The notes: generated by a model from the sequence alone, not told the origin. A DNA stretch of 64,000 nucleotides from Edaphobacter sp. (GCF_028283685.1 NZ_JAPWKF010000010.1:186001-250000); one strand, 5' to 3'. Positions 26,084-35,909 are shown, numbered from the stretch's first letter. Numbers and translations are program-made.

Positions 26084-27892
26084 TCACTCGCCGGTTGTGG
26101 TCTGTCCGTTGATCCACGCGCGAGCCACACGCATCTGCGGCAGGTCGGCGTCGGCGCTGGCCCAGACGTGCAGCAGCTTTGCGTAGTCGGAGGTGGCCTG
26201 GCTGTGGCGCCTGGCCGCGGCATCGGCCTGCGCGATCCCGAACAGCGGATAGCCGGAGTTGGGGCGATCCTTCAGCGCAGCCTCGTAGGCTCCCTTCGCC
26301 TCGTCGGGGCGACCGGCACGCAACAGGGCGTCGCCGCGCGTCTCGCCGACGGGACGGATATACATGGGCGGCTCGCGATAGCCCAGGTCGCGCTCGGCGT
26401 CGGCGGCCTTGTTGAACATCGTGTCCGACTCGACGCCACGGCCTTCGGCCAGCAGCACACTCGCGGTGAGCTCCATCGAGGCCACGTCCATGAAGCTGTG
26501 GATCGGCGCGGCCATCGCATCCTTCGCCATGAACGCCATCATGCCCTGCGGCATGGATTCTGCCGGGGTCTGCGGCTTCGTCTTGATGTAGGCATCCAGC
26601 GCGTCGGCCGACTGCCGCGCAGCCTTCACGCCGCCGTGCTCGAGCGCCAGCATGCCCTCGGTGTAGTTCAGCATCGCGCTGCGCAGTGCGACGAGGTTCT
26701 TCAGCTCGGGATCGGGCGTGCTCGCCTGCAGTGCGTTGGTCGCGTCCTTCCAGTCGCCGGCGCGCAGCATCACGGGAAGCTGCACGTTGAGGCGCGTCAG
26801 GCCATCGCGCGGCGTCTGCCGGTAGAGTGTGGCTCCGGCCTCGCCGCGAGCGTGGGTGAGCTTAGCCGAGATCTCGGTCGCCTCGCTCAACCGTCCCGCC
26901 TCGGTGAGATCGGCGATGAGGTACATGAGGTTGTGGACGTAGTTCCAGTCGTTGGCGACGGTGACGTTCTGCGCCTTCATGTACGCCTCGTCGACGTGCA
27001 TGGAGGCCTCAAACGACTGCCGCGCGGTCTCGTAGTCGCCGGTGCGGTAGAAGATGTGGCCGGGCATGTGCACCATGTGGCCGGAGGAGGGCGTCAGGCC
27101 TCCCAGCTTGCGTGCGCTCTCAAGCGCCAGCTCGGGATGATTGCCCGGCTCGACGGCGTGAATCCAGTAGTGGTTGGCTGCGGTGTCGTCGGGATGCTCC
27201 TTGAGGATAGCGACCAGCAGCTGCTGGCTCTGCTCCGTTCCCGCCTTCGGCTCGCCCTTCTTGTCGAAGCCATCCCGCATGGAACCGGACAGGAAGATCT
27301 TCGCCTGCACATCGTCCGGCTGCAGCCTGACCAGCTCGCGGAGAATCTTCGTCTCCTTCGAATCGCGGTACGCCTGATCCTTGCCATTTTTTGAGGGGTG
27401 TCCGGCGCTCTTCGCCTCTTCCTCCGCCGCCACGACGGAGGCCTTGATGTAGAGCTTCTCCGCCTTGCTGGCGTGTTTGGAGAGCTTCTGCGCCTTCTTC
27501 AGCGCATCGGCTCCCCACGCTACGCCATTGCCGCGAAAGGCGGCCGACTGATAGAGGCCCCAGTAGCACATGGCGCACTTTGGGTCGGAGCGCACGGCCT
27601 GCTCGAAGGCGCGGGTAGCCTCGTAGTCCCAGAAGTCGTGCAGCAGGTTGAGTCCCTGGTTGAACCACATCTTCGCATCGTCATTGGCCGCGGTGATGGC
27701 GATGGAGCCGTTGCCGATGCCCTGCATCTTCAACGGCGGAGCCAGCTTTGCCGGGTCGTCGATGACGCCGGTCATCTCCGGCATGTGGCAGAGCATCGTC
27801 TTCTGCTGCTGCGCCCCGGTGGCGGCACCGGTTGCCACCCACAACGTAAAAGCACCCACCCAGAACGACCGGCGCAGCCAGCGACAACCCAT
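26084..27892 (-). CDS. Exported TPR-repeat protein
   Basis: This 602-residue protein begins with a signal peptide (about residues 1-27, ending TGAATGAQQQ). Cysteines near the mature N-terminus (MLCHMP) and in DPKCAMCYWG could bind a metal or form a disulfide; CAMCY is not a heme motif because no histidine follows. The body is a series of TPR-like helices starting with MWFNQGLNLLHDFWDYEATRAFEQA. I cannot name a function. It lies just upstream of the GDPD gene on the same strand (48 bp to the chosen GDPD start), so the two may be co-transcribed. It diverges from the diguanylate cyclase gene. Confidence 0.83.
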   Translation of the reverse strand: MGCRWLRRSFWVGAFTLWVATGAATGAQQQKTMLCHMPEMTGVIDDPAKLAPPLKMQGIGNGSIAITAANDDAKMWFNQGLNLLHDFWDYEATRAFEQAVRSDPKCAMCYWGLYQSAAFRGNGVAWGADALKKAQKLSKHASKAEKLYIKASVVAAEEEAKSAGHPSKNGKDQAYRDSKETKILRELVRLQPDDVQAKIFLSGSMRDGFDKKGEPKAGTEQSQQLLVAILKEHPDDTAANHYWIHAVEPGNHPELALESARKLGGLTPSSGHMVHMPGHIFYRTGDYETARQSFEASMHVDEAYMKAQNVTVANDWNYVHNLMYLIADLTEAGRLSEATEISAKLTHARGEAGATLYRQTPRDGLTRLNVQLPVMLRAGDWKDATNALQASTPDPELKNLVALRSAMLNYTEGMLALEHGGVKAARQSADALDAYIKTKPQTPAESMPQGMMAFMAKDAMAAPIHSFMDVASMELTASVLLAEGRGVESDTMFNKAADAERDLGYREPPMYIRPVGETRGDALLRAGRPDEAKGAYEAALKDRPNSGYPLFGIAQADAAARRHSQATSDYAKLLHVWASADADLPQMRVARAWINGQTTTGE

Positions 27893-28066
27893 TGCGACTC
27901 CTTGATCCGGCGGACGGCGCGGATGCCTAAGGATAGACGTCCGGCAGAGCGCTTACCAAAGATTCGGGAGCTTTCCCATAACCGGACAATTGCCCAGACG
28001 TTGCGAAAGCTACCCCCGAGGATGTATTGCGCAATGACGGTTCGTCCCTAATGATGGGAGCAGCAG

Positions 28067-29212
28067 ATGCTCCTCGACGCAACACTTCTTATCCAAGATA
28101 TTCAGCTACTGTGCTTCACCATCGTCTTTGGCGTTCTGGCGATGCAGCGGTGGAGCGATCGTGTACGCCGGTGGCTCTGGTACAGCTTCCTGGCCAATAC
28201 GATGGGAGCGACCCTGGATATTCTGGGCCACCACATGCCTGCGTGGTTCGGTAATGGAATCAACGAGGAGATGATTCCCCTGTCGTACGCTCTGCTGAAC
28301 GTCTCGCTGGTGTACTTCAACCGCCGCAGCCGGAGGCCGATCTGGATCTCGGTACTGATTCTGGCGGCGGGACTACCCTTCTTTCTCGCCTGGAGCAGCT
28401 CGCCGAACCGCATTCCCAGCAACACCCTGGCCGACCTGCTGATCGCGCTGGTGTGCATGGTGACGGCGGAGCTGCTGTTCAACAGCAGGGAAAAGTCCAC
28501 GCGGGCGCCACGGCTGCTGATGGGACTGTTCCTCGCGTTCTTTGTGGCAGTCGAGCTGGCGCGGGTGTGGGTGGTCTTTGTCCGGCACGTCGACCCGGAC
28601 GCGGCGGGCTCACGGCTGGCGATCGTCTCGGTGGTCACCTATATCGTCAACGTCTCGCTGCTGCCGCTGGCGTATGTGTGGATGATTCAGGCACGGCAGG
28701 AGTGGGAGCTGGTGCAGCAGAGCATGATCGATCCGCTGACCGGGGTGCTGAACCGCCGCGGCCTGGAGCAGACGCTGGATCGCGAACTGGCGCGGAATCA
28801 TCGGTTTGGCGATGAGCTGACCGTCGCCATGCTCGACCTGGACCACTTCAAGAACCTCAACGACCAGTACGGCCACGCCGTGGGAGACACCATTCTGATG
28901 AGCGTGGCGCAGCTGATCGCGGCCCAGCTGCGGGGTACCGACGTGATCGGGCGCTTCGGCGGCGAGGAGTTCGTGCTGCTGTTTCCCAACGCCGATCTTG
29001 ACCAGTCCGGCCCCGTGCTGGAGAGACTGTGCGAGATCCTGCGCGAGGAGACCTCGCTGCTGCCTTCGATCGACATCCGGGTGACGGCCAGCTTCGGCGC
29101 CACCAGTCTCCGTGGCCGCCGTGGAGTTACCGCGGCCGCACTCCTGAATGAGGCCGATATCGCCCTGTATCGCGCCAAGGCCAACGGCCGCGACAGGGTC
29201 TGCTTCTTTTGA
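28067..29212 (+). CDS. Membrane diguanylate cyclase (GGDEF domain)
   Basis: The 381-residue protein has about seven hydrophobic segments in residues 1-207, a short linker, then a GGDEF domain (about 218-381). The active-site signature is GGEEF at 298-302, and the product-inhibition I-site RxxD (R289-D292) is correctly placed five residues before it. DPLTGVLNRRGLEQ opens the domain. It should make cyclic di-GMP from two GTP at the inner membrane and be feedback-inhibited. The membrane part resembles no sensor family I recognise. The start follows GGGAG. The divergent TPR gene begins 174 bp upstream. Confidence 0.93.
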   Translation: MLLDATLLIQDIQLLCFTIVFGVLAMQRWSDRVRRWLWYSFLANTMGATLDILGHHMPAWFGNGINEEMIPLSYALLNVSLVYFNRRSRRPIWISVLILAAGLPFFLAWSSSPNRIPSNTLADLLIALVCMVTAELLFNSREKSTRAPRLLMGLFLAFFVAVELARVWVVFVRHVDPDAAGSRLAIVSVVTYIVNVSLLPLAYVWMIQARQEWELVQQSMIDPLTGVLNRRGLEQTLDRELARNHRFGDELTVAMLDLDHFKNLNDQYGHAVGDTILMSVAQLIAAQLRGTDVIGRFGGEEFVLLFPNADLDQSGPVLERLCEILREETSLLPSIDIRVTASFGATSLRGRRGVTAAALLNEADIALYRAKANGRDRVCFF

Positions 29213-29349
29213 GCCCCACCCTGCCCTCCCGGCGACAATCCTGACCTGATTCCCCCCGAATCACTCCCTCTAACTATGTGTCGAAAAGCCCCATTCGTCC
29301 CAGATAAATGGCTGTAAGTGACGGTTGGTCAATTAAAAGGCCGTTTGCA

Positions 29350-29361
29350 CAACATATGTTG
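29350..29361. promoter_or_regulatory. Perfect 12-bp palindrome upstream of TonB receptor gene
   Basis: CAACATATGTTG reads the same on both strands and lies 67 bp before the receptor start codon, in an AT-rich stretch. Such a site could bind a dimeric regulator. The proposal is inference from position and symmetry only. Confidence 0.35.
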
Positions 29362-29427
29362 ATTAGTTTAGGCTTCCCTGACCTAACGAAGAAGCATCAC
29401 ACACGCTCACAGGCAGGTAAAAGGTAC

Positions 29428-32400
29428 ATGAAAAAGATTGCTCTCCTCCCCGAGAGCATGGCCCTGAAGATCTTAGGACTTCTGGCTATGCTGGTATTAA
29501 CCCTCCCCTTCGCCAGTGCGCAGATGGACCAAGGTGCTATTGCAGGCACCGTCATCGACTCCACAGGAGCGACCATCCCCAACGCGAAAGTAAAACTTGT
29601 TAACGAGCAGAATGGCTTCACCCTGGAGCGCACCGCGGACGGCGGCGGAGCGTATGTCTTTACCCCGCTGAAGATCGGCGTCTATACGCTGACGGCATCG
29701 GCGGATAACTTCCGCAGCTTTGAGCAGCGCGGGGTGAATGTGACGGCGGGCTCGCGAGCTGACGTGACGCTGACGCTGGGTGTGGTGTCGGCGGACCAGA
29801 GCATTGAGGTGAGCGCAGAGGCTCCACTGCTGCAGACGGCAGAGGCCTCGACGGGAGCGACCGTCTCGGCTGAGGCGATCGTGAAGACGCCGCTGCTCAA
29901 CCGCAACCCGATCTTTGTGGCACAGCTGACGCCGGGCGTGGTTCCGGCGGAGCAGGGATCGCGCGGCGCCAACAAGGGCGACTTCTCGGCCAACGGCCAG
30001 CGTTCGCAGCAGAACAACTACATCCTGGACGGCGTGGATAACAACGCCGTGCTGGTCGACATCCCCAACGGCGCCTCGTACGTGTTTAAGCCGGTGCCGG
30101 ATGCGCTGGCGGAGTTCAAGGTGCAGACCAGCAACTACAACGCCGAGCTGGGACGCGCCGCCGGTGCGGTGGTGAACATGTCGATCAAATCCGGCTCCAA
30201 CGGCCTGCACGGCTCGCTGTGGGAGTACTGGCGCAACGACATGCTGAATGCGCGTGACTTCTTCCAGTCGACGAAGCCGAAGTACCGGCAGAACCAGTTC
30301 GGCGGCACACTGGGCGGACCGATCATCAAGGACAAGCTGTTCTTCTTCGGCGACGCCGAGGCCAACCGCATCATCTTCGGACAGACGTCGATCAACTCGG
30401 TGCCGACGCTGAAGATGCGCGGCGGCGACTTCAGCGAACTGCTGAGCCCGAGCCTGACCAACAACAACGTGCGCACGCTGTACACACCGGGTTCGGGCGG
30501 CGCGACGCTGCAGCAGTGCAACGGGCAGCAGAATGTCCTTTGCGCCAGCCAGATCAGCCCCACCGCGCAGAAGGTGGCGAATGCCCTGCCCGCCCCGAAC
30601 CTGGGCGTGGACGGACAGACCTATAACAACTACCGCTTCCAGAGCTCGGCCAGCGACAACACGGTGCAGTACGAGGGCCGTATCGACTGGAACGCCAGCG
30701 CCAAGGACCAGGCGTTCACCCGCTACAGCGTCTTCAACCAGTCGCAGGGCTTCCCCAGCCCCTTCGGCATCCTCGACGGCAGCGGCTTTGGCTCCGGCGG
30801 CACCATCCAGGACAAGGCGCGTAACTTCACGGTGAGTGAGAATCACTTCTTCTCGCCGACCCTCTCCAACGAGTTCCGCTTCGGCTACAACTGGATCAAC
30901 GCACGGTACACGCAGGCGTATTCGGGTACGGACGTCTCGTCGCAGCTCGGGCTGGGCGGCATTCCGTTCTCGGACGGCAACGGCGGTACACCGCACTTCA
31001 ACCTGACGGGCATGACCTCGTTCGGCTCGCCGGAGTATGTGCCGACCGATGAGTATGAAAACGTCGCGCAGCTGCTCGACAACGTCTCGAAGGTGATCCA
31101 TCGCCACACGCTGAAGATGGGCGTGAACTTCCAGCGCATCCGCGTGCAGACGCTGCAGCCGACGACGCCGCGCGGCACGTTCAACTTCACCGGCAAGTAC
31201 ACGCAGGTTCCGGGCGAGTCGTCGACGACCGGCTTTGGCGCGGCCGACATGCTGGCCGACCAGATGGAGAGCGCCTCGATCTCGAACAGCTCGACGGTGC
31301 GCAACCAGCGCTGGTATCGGTCAGCCTACTTCCAGGACGACTGGCAGGCGATGCCGAAGCTGACGCTGAATCTCGGCATGCGCTGGGAGTACTTCCAGCC
31401 GGTCGAGGAGCTGAATGGGCGGCAGGCGAACTTCCTGGTCGACTACAACACCAACACGGCGCAGTTCCTGCTGCCGAACGCGGCGAAGCAGTACACACTG
31501 CCGACGTCGCTGCTGAACTCGCTGGCGACCAATAACGTTCCGGTGGTGTACACGAGCAACAACTCGCTGGCCAACGCGCAGAAGATGAACTTCTCGCCGC
31601 GGTTCGGCTTCTCGTACGCGGTGAACGACAAGACGGTCGTCCGCGGAGGCTTCGGCCTGTTCTTCGGCGGCATCGAGGCGGTGGGCTTCTACCCGAACCT
31701 GGGCGCGAACGCACCGTTCCTCTATACGTCGAACATCACGAGCGGATCGTGCTCGGCCGGTAACTGCCCGACGAGCGGCGTGACGCTGGAGAACGGCTTC
31801 TCGGACGCGATCGCGCAGGGACTCTCGAACTACGTGCAGACGCCTGACTTCCGCATGTATCCCAAGAACATTCAGACGCCGTACACGGAGATCTACAACC
31901 TTTCGGTGCAGCGTCAGATCAACAACAACACGACGATGACGCTCTCGTATGTCGGTTCGCTGGGCCGTCACCTGACCTCGAACCCGAAGGCCAACCAGAT
32001 TCCGACGCTGTTGACGCCGGGCGCCAATGTGCAGGCGGCGCGTCCGTTCAACCAGTTTGGAGGCAGCAGCCTGGAGTCGTACTCGGCCGTGAGCAACTAC
32101 AACGGCGGACAGGCGACGCTGGAGCACCGTACCTCGAACGGTCTCTACTTCCTGGCGACGTACACGTTCTCGAAGAACCTGGACGATGCGTTCCTTCCGC
32201 TGGGCGCCAGCGGCCAGTCCGGCTCGGGCTATCGCAACTGGCGTCAGCTGGGATACGGCTATGACTACGGCGCTTCATTCGCCGATACCCGTCATCGCGC
32301 CGTCATCAACGTGCAGTATGACCTGCCGTTCGGCATCGGCCGCAAGTACATGAACAAGTCGCACGTCGCGGACGCCCTGCTGGGCGGCTGGGGTGTGACG

Positions 32401-32907
32401 ACGCTGTTCCGTGTGCAGTCGGGCCAGCCGCAGGTGGTGCAGCCGAACAACGATCCGACCAACGGCTCGGCGCAGGCGCAGGGTATCCGCGTGGGCGACG
32501 TGAACTCGACCAACCTGACGAACCCGGGGACGGGCGTAACCTGCGCGACGCAGGTGAAGACCGTGAACACCTGGTTCAACCCCTGCGCCTTCACCAATCC
32601 TCCCGTCGCCACCGGCCCGAACGACATCGCGGCCTACGGCGGGTATGGACGCTCGATGGTGTATGGACCGGGCTATAACCGCGTGGACCTCTCGTTGTTC
32701 AAGAAGTTCACCCTCTACCGCGACACCGCGCTCGACATCCGCGCCGACCTGTTCAACGCCCTGAACACGCCGGCCTACGGACAGCCGAACGCAACCATCG
32801 GCAGCGGCTTTGGGCAGATCACCAGCACGCGCTTCGGAGGTTCCGGCACAGCAGCCGAGACTCCTGACGCGCGCGTGGCGCAGCTGTCGGCCCGCTTCCA
32901 CTTCTAA
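29428..32907 (+). CDS. TonB-dependent receptor, Oar type with carboxypeptidase-regulatory-like domain
   Basis: I start at the ATG at 29428 (MKKIALLPESMALK), with AGGTAAAAGG upstream and a signal peptide ending near FASAQ. The upstream in-frame region is non-coding. The 1,159-residue product has a carboxypeptidase-regulatory-like beta-sandwich (about 33-115, starting GAIAGTVIDSTGATIPNA), a plug domain (about 120-260, with FSANGQRSQQNNYILDGVD) and a large outer-membrane barrel ending in ...QLSARFHF, with the C-terminal phenylalanine. The family is strongly expanded in soil acidobacteria and probably imports oligosaccharides or peptides through TonB/ExbBD. It is a single gene followed by a terminator. 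Confidence 0.93.
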   Translation: MKKIALLPESMALKILGLLAMLVLTLPFASAQMDQGAIAGTVIDSTGATIPNAKVKLVNEQNGFTLERTADGGGAYVFTPLKIGVYTLTASADNFRSFEQRGVNVTAGSRADVTLTLGVVSADQSIEVSAEAPLLQTAEASTGATVSAEAIVKTPLLNRNPIFVAQLTPGVVPAEQGSRGANKGDFSANGQRSQQNNYILDGVDNNAVLVDIPNGASYVFKPVPDALAEFKVQTSNYNAELGRAAGAVVNMSIKSGSNGLHGSLWEYWRNDMLNARDFFQSTKPKYRQNQFGGTLGGPIIKDKLFFFGDAEANRIIFGQTSINSVPTLKMRGGDFSELLSPSLTNNNVRTLYTPGSGGATLQQCNGQQNVLCASQISPTAQKVANALPAPNLGVDGQTYNNYRFQSSASDNTVQYEGRIDWNASAKDQAFTRYSVFNQSQGFPSPFGILDGSGFGSGGTIQDKARNFTVSENHFFSPTLSNEFRFGYNWINARYTQAYSGTDVSSQLGLGGIPFSDGNGGTPHFNLTGMTSFGSPEYVPTDEYENVAQLLDNVSKVIHRHTLKMGVNFQRIRVQTLQPTTPRGTFNFTGKYTQVPGESSTTGFGAADMLADQMESASISNSSTVRNQRWYRSAYFQDDWQAMPKLTLNLGMRWEYFQPVEELNGRQANFLVDYNTNTAQFLLPNAAKQYTLPTSLLNSLATNNVPVVYTSNNSLANAQKMNFSPRFGFSYAVNDKTVVRGGFGLFFGGIEAVGFYPNLGANAPFLYTSNITSGSCSAGNCPTSGVTLENGFSDAIAQGLSNYVQTPDFRMYPKNIQTPYTEIYNLSVQRQINNNTTMTLSYVGSLGRHLTSNPKANQIPTLLTPGANVQAARPFNQFGGSSLESYSAVSNYNGGQATLEHRTSNGLYFLATYTFSKNLDDAFLPLGASGQSGSGYRNWRQLGYGYDYGASFADTRHRAVINVQYDLPFGIGRKYMNKSHVADALLGGWGVTTLFRVQSGQPQVVQPNNDPTNGSAQAQGIRVGDVNSTNLTNPGTGVTCATQVKTVNTWFNPCAFTNPPVATGPNDIAAYGGYGRSMVYGPGYNRVDLSLFKKFTLYRDTALDIRADLFNALNTPAYGQPNATIGSGFGQITSTRFGGSGTAAETPDARVAQLSARFHF

Positions 32908-32943
32908 CCCGCACCCGGTCGGCAAGACCGGACGCAAACGCAG

Positions 32944-32986
32944 ACTGCCCGGACCGCTGACGAAGCGAGCCGGGCAGTTTCTTTTA
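32944..32986 (+). terminator. Terminator of the second TonB-dependent receptor gene
   Basis: A 9-bp stem (ACTGCCCGG at 32944-32952 with CCGGGCAGT at 32970-32978) is followed by TTCTTTT on the plus strand. The loop is long (17 bases). Confidence 0.72.
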
Positions 32987-32996
32987 AGCGACTCGT

Positions 32997-33047
32997 TGTG
33001 CGTGGGGCTACTTTGTGCGTGGGGCTACTTTGTGCGTAGAGCTACAG
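32997..33047. repeat. Three tandem copies of a 17-bp unit at the folK 3' end
   Basis: TGTGCGTGGGGCTACTT occurs at 32997-33013 and 33014-33030, with a third, diverged copy (TGTGCGTAGAGCTACAG) at 33031-33047. The third copy contains the folK stop codon, so the array appears to have grown outward from the gene end. Confidence 0.88.
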
Positions 33048-33536
33048 ACCGCGCAGCAGATCGGCGACGGTCTTATGAAGTGCAGGGTGCGTCCAGTCGC
33101 CTGCAATCTCGGCCAGCGGCTCCAGGACGAAGCGACGGGTGTGCATCTCGGGGTGAGGCAGGGTCAGCTCGACGGTGCTCATTATGCGATTGTCGTAGAG
33201 CAGAAGGTCGAGATCGATGACGCGCGGCCCCTTGTCGATGAGGCGCTCGCGGCCCATGGCATGCTCGATGGCCAGCAGGGCACGCAGTAGATCGAGCGGA
33301 TCGATCGAGGTCTGAAGCAGGGCGGCGGCGTTCAGGAAGCGTGGCTGATCGATGTAGCCGACCGGCTCGGTGTCGTAGAAGGAAGAGACGGCGGTGACGT
33401 CGCCCAGGTCGCCGAGACGGCGGATGGCCTCACGCAGGTTGGCCTCGCGGTCAGCCTCTCGATCACCGCCAGTGTTGCGGTCACTGTAAACAGATGCGAG
33501 GTTCGACCCCAGAGCAATTGCTGCCGTATGTCTCAC
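33042..33536 (-). CDS. folK: 2-amino-4-hydroxy-6-hydroxymethyldihydropteridine diphosphokinase
   Basis: I choose the GTG at 33536 (VRHTAAIALGSNL), 17 bp after the lpxC stop and preceded by AAGGGA. The longer frame only overlaps lpxC. The product is about 164 residues, normal for FolK (HPPK). It has ALGSNL at the N-terminus, a FYDTEPVGYIDQPRFLN segment, and the signature RVIDLDLLLYDN followed by LPHPEMHTRRFVLEPL. The enzyme transfers pyrophosphate from ATP to the pterin in folate synthesis, in the cytoplasm. It is probably co-transcribed with lpxC, an uncommon pairing. Confidence 0.93.
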   Translation of the reverse strand: MRHTAAIALGSNLASVYSDRNTGGDREADREANLREAIRRLGDLGDVTAVSSFYDTEPVGYIDQPRFLNAAALLQTSIDPLDLLRALLAIEHAMGRERLIDKGPRVIDLDLLLYDNRIMSTVELTLPHPEMHTRRFVLEPLAEIAGDWTHPALHKTVADLLRGL

Positions 33537-33553
33537 GTTGCCGAGGTGTCCCT

Positions 33554-34474
33554 TTAAACTGTGACGGGATGCAGACGCGCGGTGGCCCTGACGGGCTCGG
33601 GCTCCGAGATCTCGTCGTAGCCATGCGCCATCTCCCACAGACTGCGGTCGCGCAGCAGGCGCTGCACCAGGGCTGTGTGCATGGCGTGGCCTGCACGCTC
33701 GGCGACGACGCGGCCTTCGATGCGACGACCAGCCAGGGCAAGGTCGCCGATAAGATCGAGCACCTTGTGGCGGACGAACTCGTCGGAGAAGCGCAGCGGG
33801 CCGTTTTCGACGCCCTTGCGCGAGAGGATGATGGCGCTGTCGTCGGAGACGCCGCGGATCAGGCCCATGTTGCGCAGCATGGCCTCGTCTTCCTTGAAGC
33901 CGAAGGTGCGCGCCGGAGCGATGAGCCTGGAGTAATCGCCGGTGGCGAGATCGCCACGGAAGGTCTCATAGCCGATGGGCTCGGGGAAGTCGATGGTGTA
34001 GTCGATGGCGTAGCCCTTGCCGGGATAGACGCCGATGAACTTGGAGCCGTCGCGGACCTCGACCTCTTTGAGGATGCGCATGTACTCGCGCTTGCGGCGC
34101 TGCTGCTTCAGGCCGGTCTCGTCGAAGGCGCGGATGTAAGGCAGGGAGCTGCCGTCGAGGATGGGGACTTCAAGATTGTTGATCTCGACGATCACGTTAT
34201 CGACGCCGTAGCCGATAAGCGCGGAGAGCAGATGTTCGGTGGTGGAGATGAGCACCGAGCCGCGCATGAGGCTGGTGGCGTAGCTGACCTTGGCGACGTT
34301 GCGGCCGGTGGCGGTGATCTCGAAGTTGTCGAGGTCGGTGCGGCGGAAGACGATGCCGGAGCCCGCTGGCGCGGGAACCAGCCGCATGGAGACAGGAGCA
34401 CCGCTGTGCAGACCAACTCCGCTGAACTCGACCGCCGACCGGATTGTGCGCTCAAAGTGAGGCTGTGCTGCCAC
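33554..34474 (-). CDS. lpxC: UDP-3-O-acyl-N-acetylglucosamine deacetylase
   Basis: The 306-residue protein matches LpxC in length. The zinc ligands are recognisable: H81 in TTEHLLSAL, and H236 and D240 in RHKVLDLIGDLAL. The catalytic histidine lies in AGHAMHTA (H263). The enzyme removes acetate from UDP-3-O-acyl-GlcNAc, the committed step of lipid A synthesis, in the cytoplasm. Its presence shows a lipopolysaccharide-type outer membrane. The gene heads a minus-strand pair with folK and diverges from the M20 peptidase gene across about 207 bp. Confidence 0.96.
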   Translation of the reverse strand: MAAQPHFERTIRSAVEFSGVGLHSGAPVSMRLVPAPAGSGIVFRRTDLDNFEITATGRNVAKVSYATSLMRGSVLISTTEHLLSALIGYGVDNVIVEINNLEVPILDGSSLPYIRAFDETGLKQQRRKREYMRILKEVEVRDGSKFIGVYPGKGYAIDYTIDFPEPIGYETFRGDLATGDYSRLIAPARTFGFKEDEAMLRNMGLIRGVSDDSAIILSRKGVENGPLRFSDEFVRHKVLDLIGDLALAGRRIEGRVVAERAGHAMHTALVQRLLRDRSLWEMAHGYDEISEPEPVRATARLHPVTV

Positions 34475-34681
34475 GAAGATCTATCCCCGTTAGAGGGCCC
34501 CGGCAGTGATGCTGCTTTGCCCTTTTCGGCGTGGCAGAGTCTACTGAAATACGGAACTGCTCTAAAATCCTCTACAAGATTACAGACGATTGCTGTTGTG
34601 TCGATGTTGCAAATCAGACACAGTTTCGTTTCTTATTCGATAGGTAAACACCAATAAATCAAACAGGTACCTACACTTAGC

Positions 34682-35818
34682 ATGAACATCGACGATCTGA
34701 TCCCCCGTACCGAGTTGAAGACCCCCTGGCTACTTTCCCGGCTGCGCGAGCTGGTGGAGCTGGAGAGTCCAAGTGAAGATCCTGCCGCAGTTAACCGGGC
34801 CATGGAGATGGTGGCCGGGTGGGCGGAAGAGCTTGGCGGAAAAGTGAAGCGCCACAGGCAAAAAGGCTTCGGCGATGTGTACGAACTACGCTTTGGGCCG
34901 CGTTCTTCACGCCGGAGACCGGTGCTGCTGCTGGGTCATCTGGACACGGTGTGGGCGCACGGCACGCTGAAGACGATGCCGTGGCAGGAGAAGGACGGCA
35001 AGATCTACGGCCCGGGAACGCTGGATATGAAGGTCGGCGTGATGATGGCGCTGGCGGCGATCGCGATCCTCAAGGAGCTATCGGTGAATGCGCCGGTGAC
35101 GCTGCTGCTGAACCCGGACGAGGAGGTGGGCTCGCCGGTCTCGCGGCCCATCACGGAGAAGGTGGCGCTCGAATCGTCGGCGGTCTTTGTGCTGGAGCCG
35201 GCGCAGGTGCTGGCTCTGAAGACGGCGCGCAAGGGCATCGGCAACTACCAGGTCCACGTCGCGGGCGTGGCGTCGCACTCGGGTGTCGACTTCGAGCGCG
35301 GCCACTCGGCGGTGCTGGAGCTGGCGCGGCAGATCGAACGCATCTCGGCCTTTACCGACCTGCCCAGCGGACGCACGGTGAACTGCGGCGTGATCAGCGG
35401 CGGCACGCGCTCGAACGTGATCGCGGCGGAGGCGGCGGTGGAGGTAGATGTGCGCATCGCGCGCGCATCGGACGCGAAGAAGGTGGACCGCTTCTTTGCC
35501 GGGCTGAAGCCCTTCGACAAGGCCTGCAAGCTGACCGTGACCGGAGGCATCAACCGTCCGCCGATGGAGCGCAAGGCAGGAACGATTGCGCTGTTCAGGC
35601 AGGCGAAGAAGCTGGCCGCGCAGCTGGGATTTGAGGTCGACGAGGCAGCGACGGGCGGCGGCTCGGATGGCAACTTCACCGCCGCGTTGGGCGTGCCGAC
35701 GCTGGACGGCATGGGAGCCGTGGGCGCGGGGGCGCACGCCAGTCATGAGCACTTCGTGGTCGAACACCTGGTTCCGCGGACGGCGCTGCTGGCGGCGATG
35801 ATCGCAACGACGGCCTGA
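34682..35818 (+). CDS. M20-family metallopeptidase (carboxypeptidase G2-like)
   Basis: The 378-residue protein has the M20 two-zinc site. GHLDTVW carries the first ligand His and Asp, GTLDMKVG the bridging Asp, and NPDEEVGS the general-base glutamate pair. A lid/dimerisation domain (about 185-290) begins at NYQVHVAGVASHSGVDFE, and the catalytic domain closes with GAHASHEHF carrying the last His. No signal peptide is seen, so it is cytoplasmic. Relatives cleave C-terminal glutamate or acyl-amino acids; this substrate is unknown. It is a single gene, 91 bp before the ECF sigma gene on the same strand. Confidence 0.9.
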   Translation: MNIDDLIPRTELKTPWLLSRLRELVELESPSEDPAAVNRAMEMVAGWAEELGGKVKRHRQKGFGDVYELRFGPRSSRRRPVLLLGHLDTVWAHGTLKTMPWQEKDGKIYGPGTLDMKVGVMMALAAIAILKELSVNAPVTLLLNPDEEVGSPVSRPITEKVALESSAVFVLEPAQVLALKTARKGIGNYQVHVAGVASHSGVDFERGHSAVLELARQIERISAFTDLPSGRTVNCGVISGGTRSNVIAAEAAVEVDVRIARASDAKKVDRFFAGLKPFDKACKLTVTGGINRPPMERKAGTIALFRQAKKLAAQLGFEVDEAATGGGSDGNFTAALGVPTLDGMGAVGAGAHASHEHFVVEHLVPRTALLAAMIATTA

Positions 35819-35909
35819 CGCGGAACGCGCGACAACGGGATTGGCTGCGGCAGCAAAAAAAGTCCGAGCGCAAAGCGCGTTCGTGCGTCTGCCACAGTAG
35901 AAGACCCCT

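Noticed and set aside
29308-29427. N-terminal extension of the intact TonB receptor from ATG at 29308
   Set aside because: The 40 extra residues precede a normal signal peptide and the region looks like an AT-rich promoter. The ATG at 29428 has a better leader.
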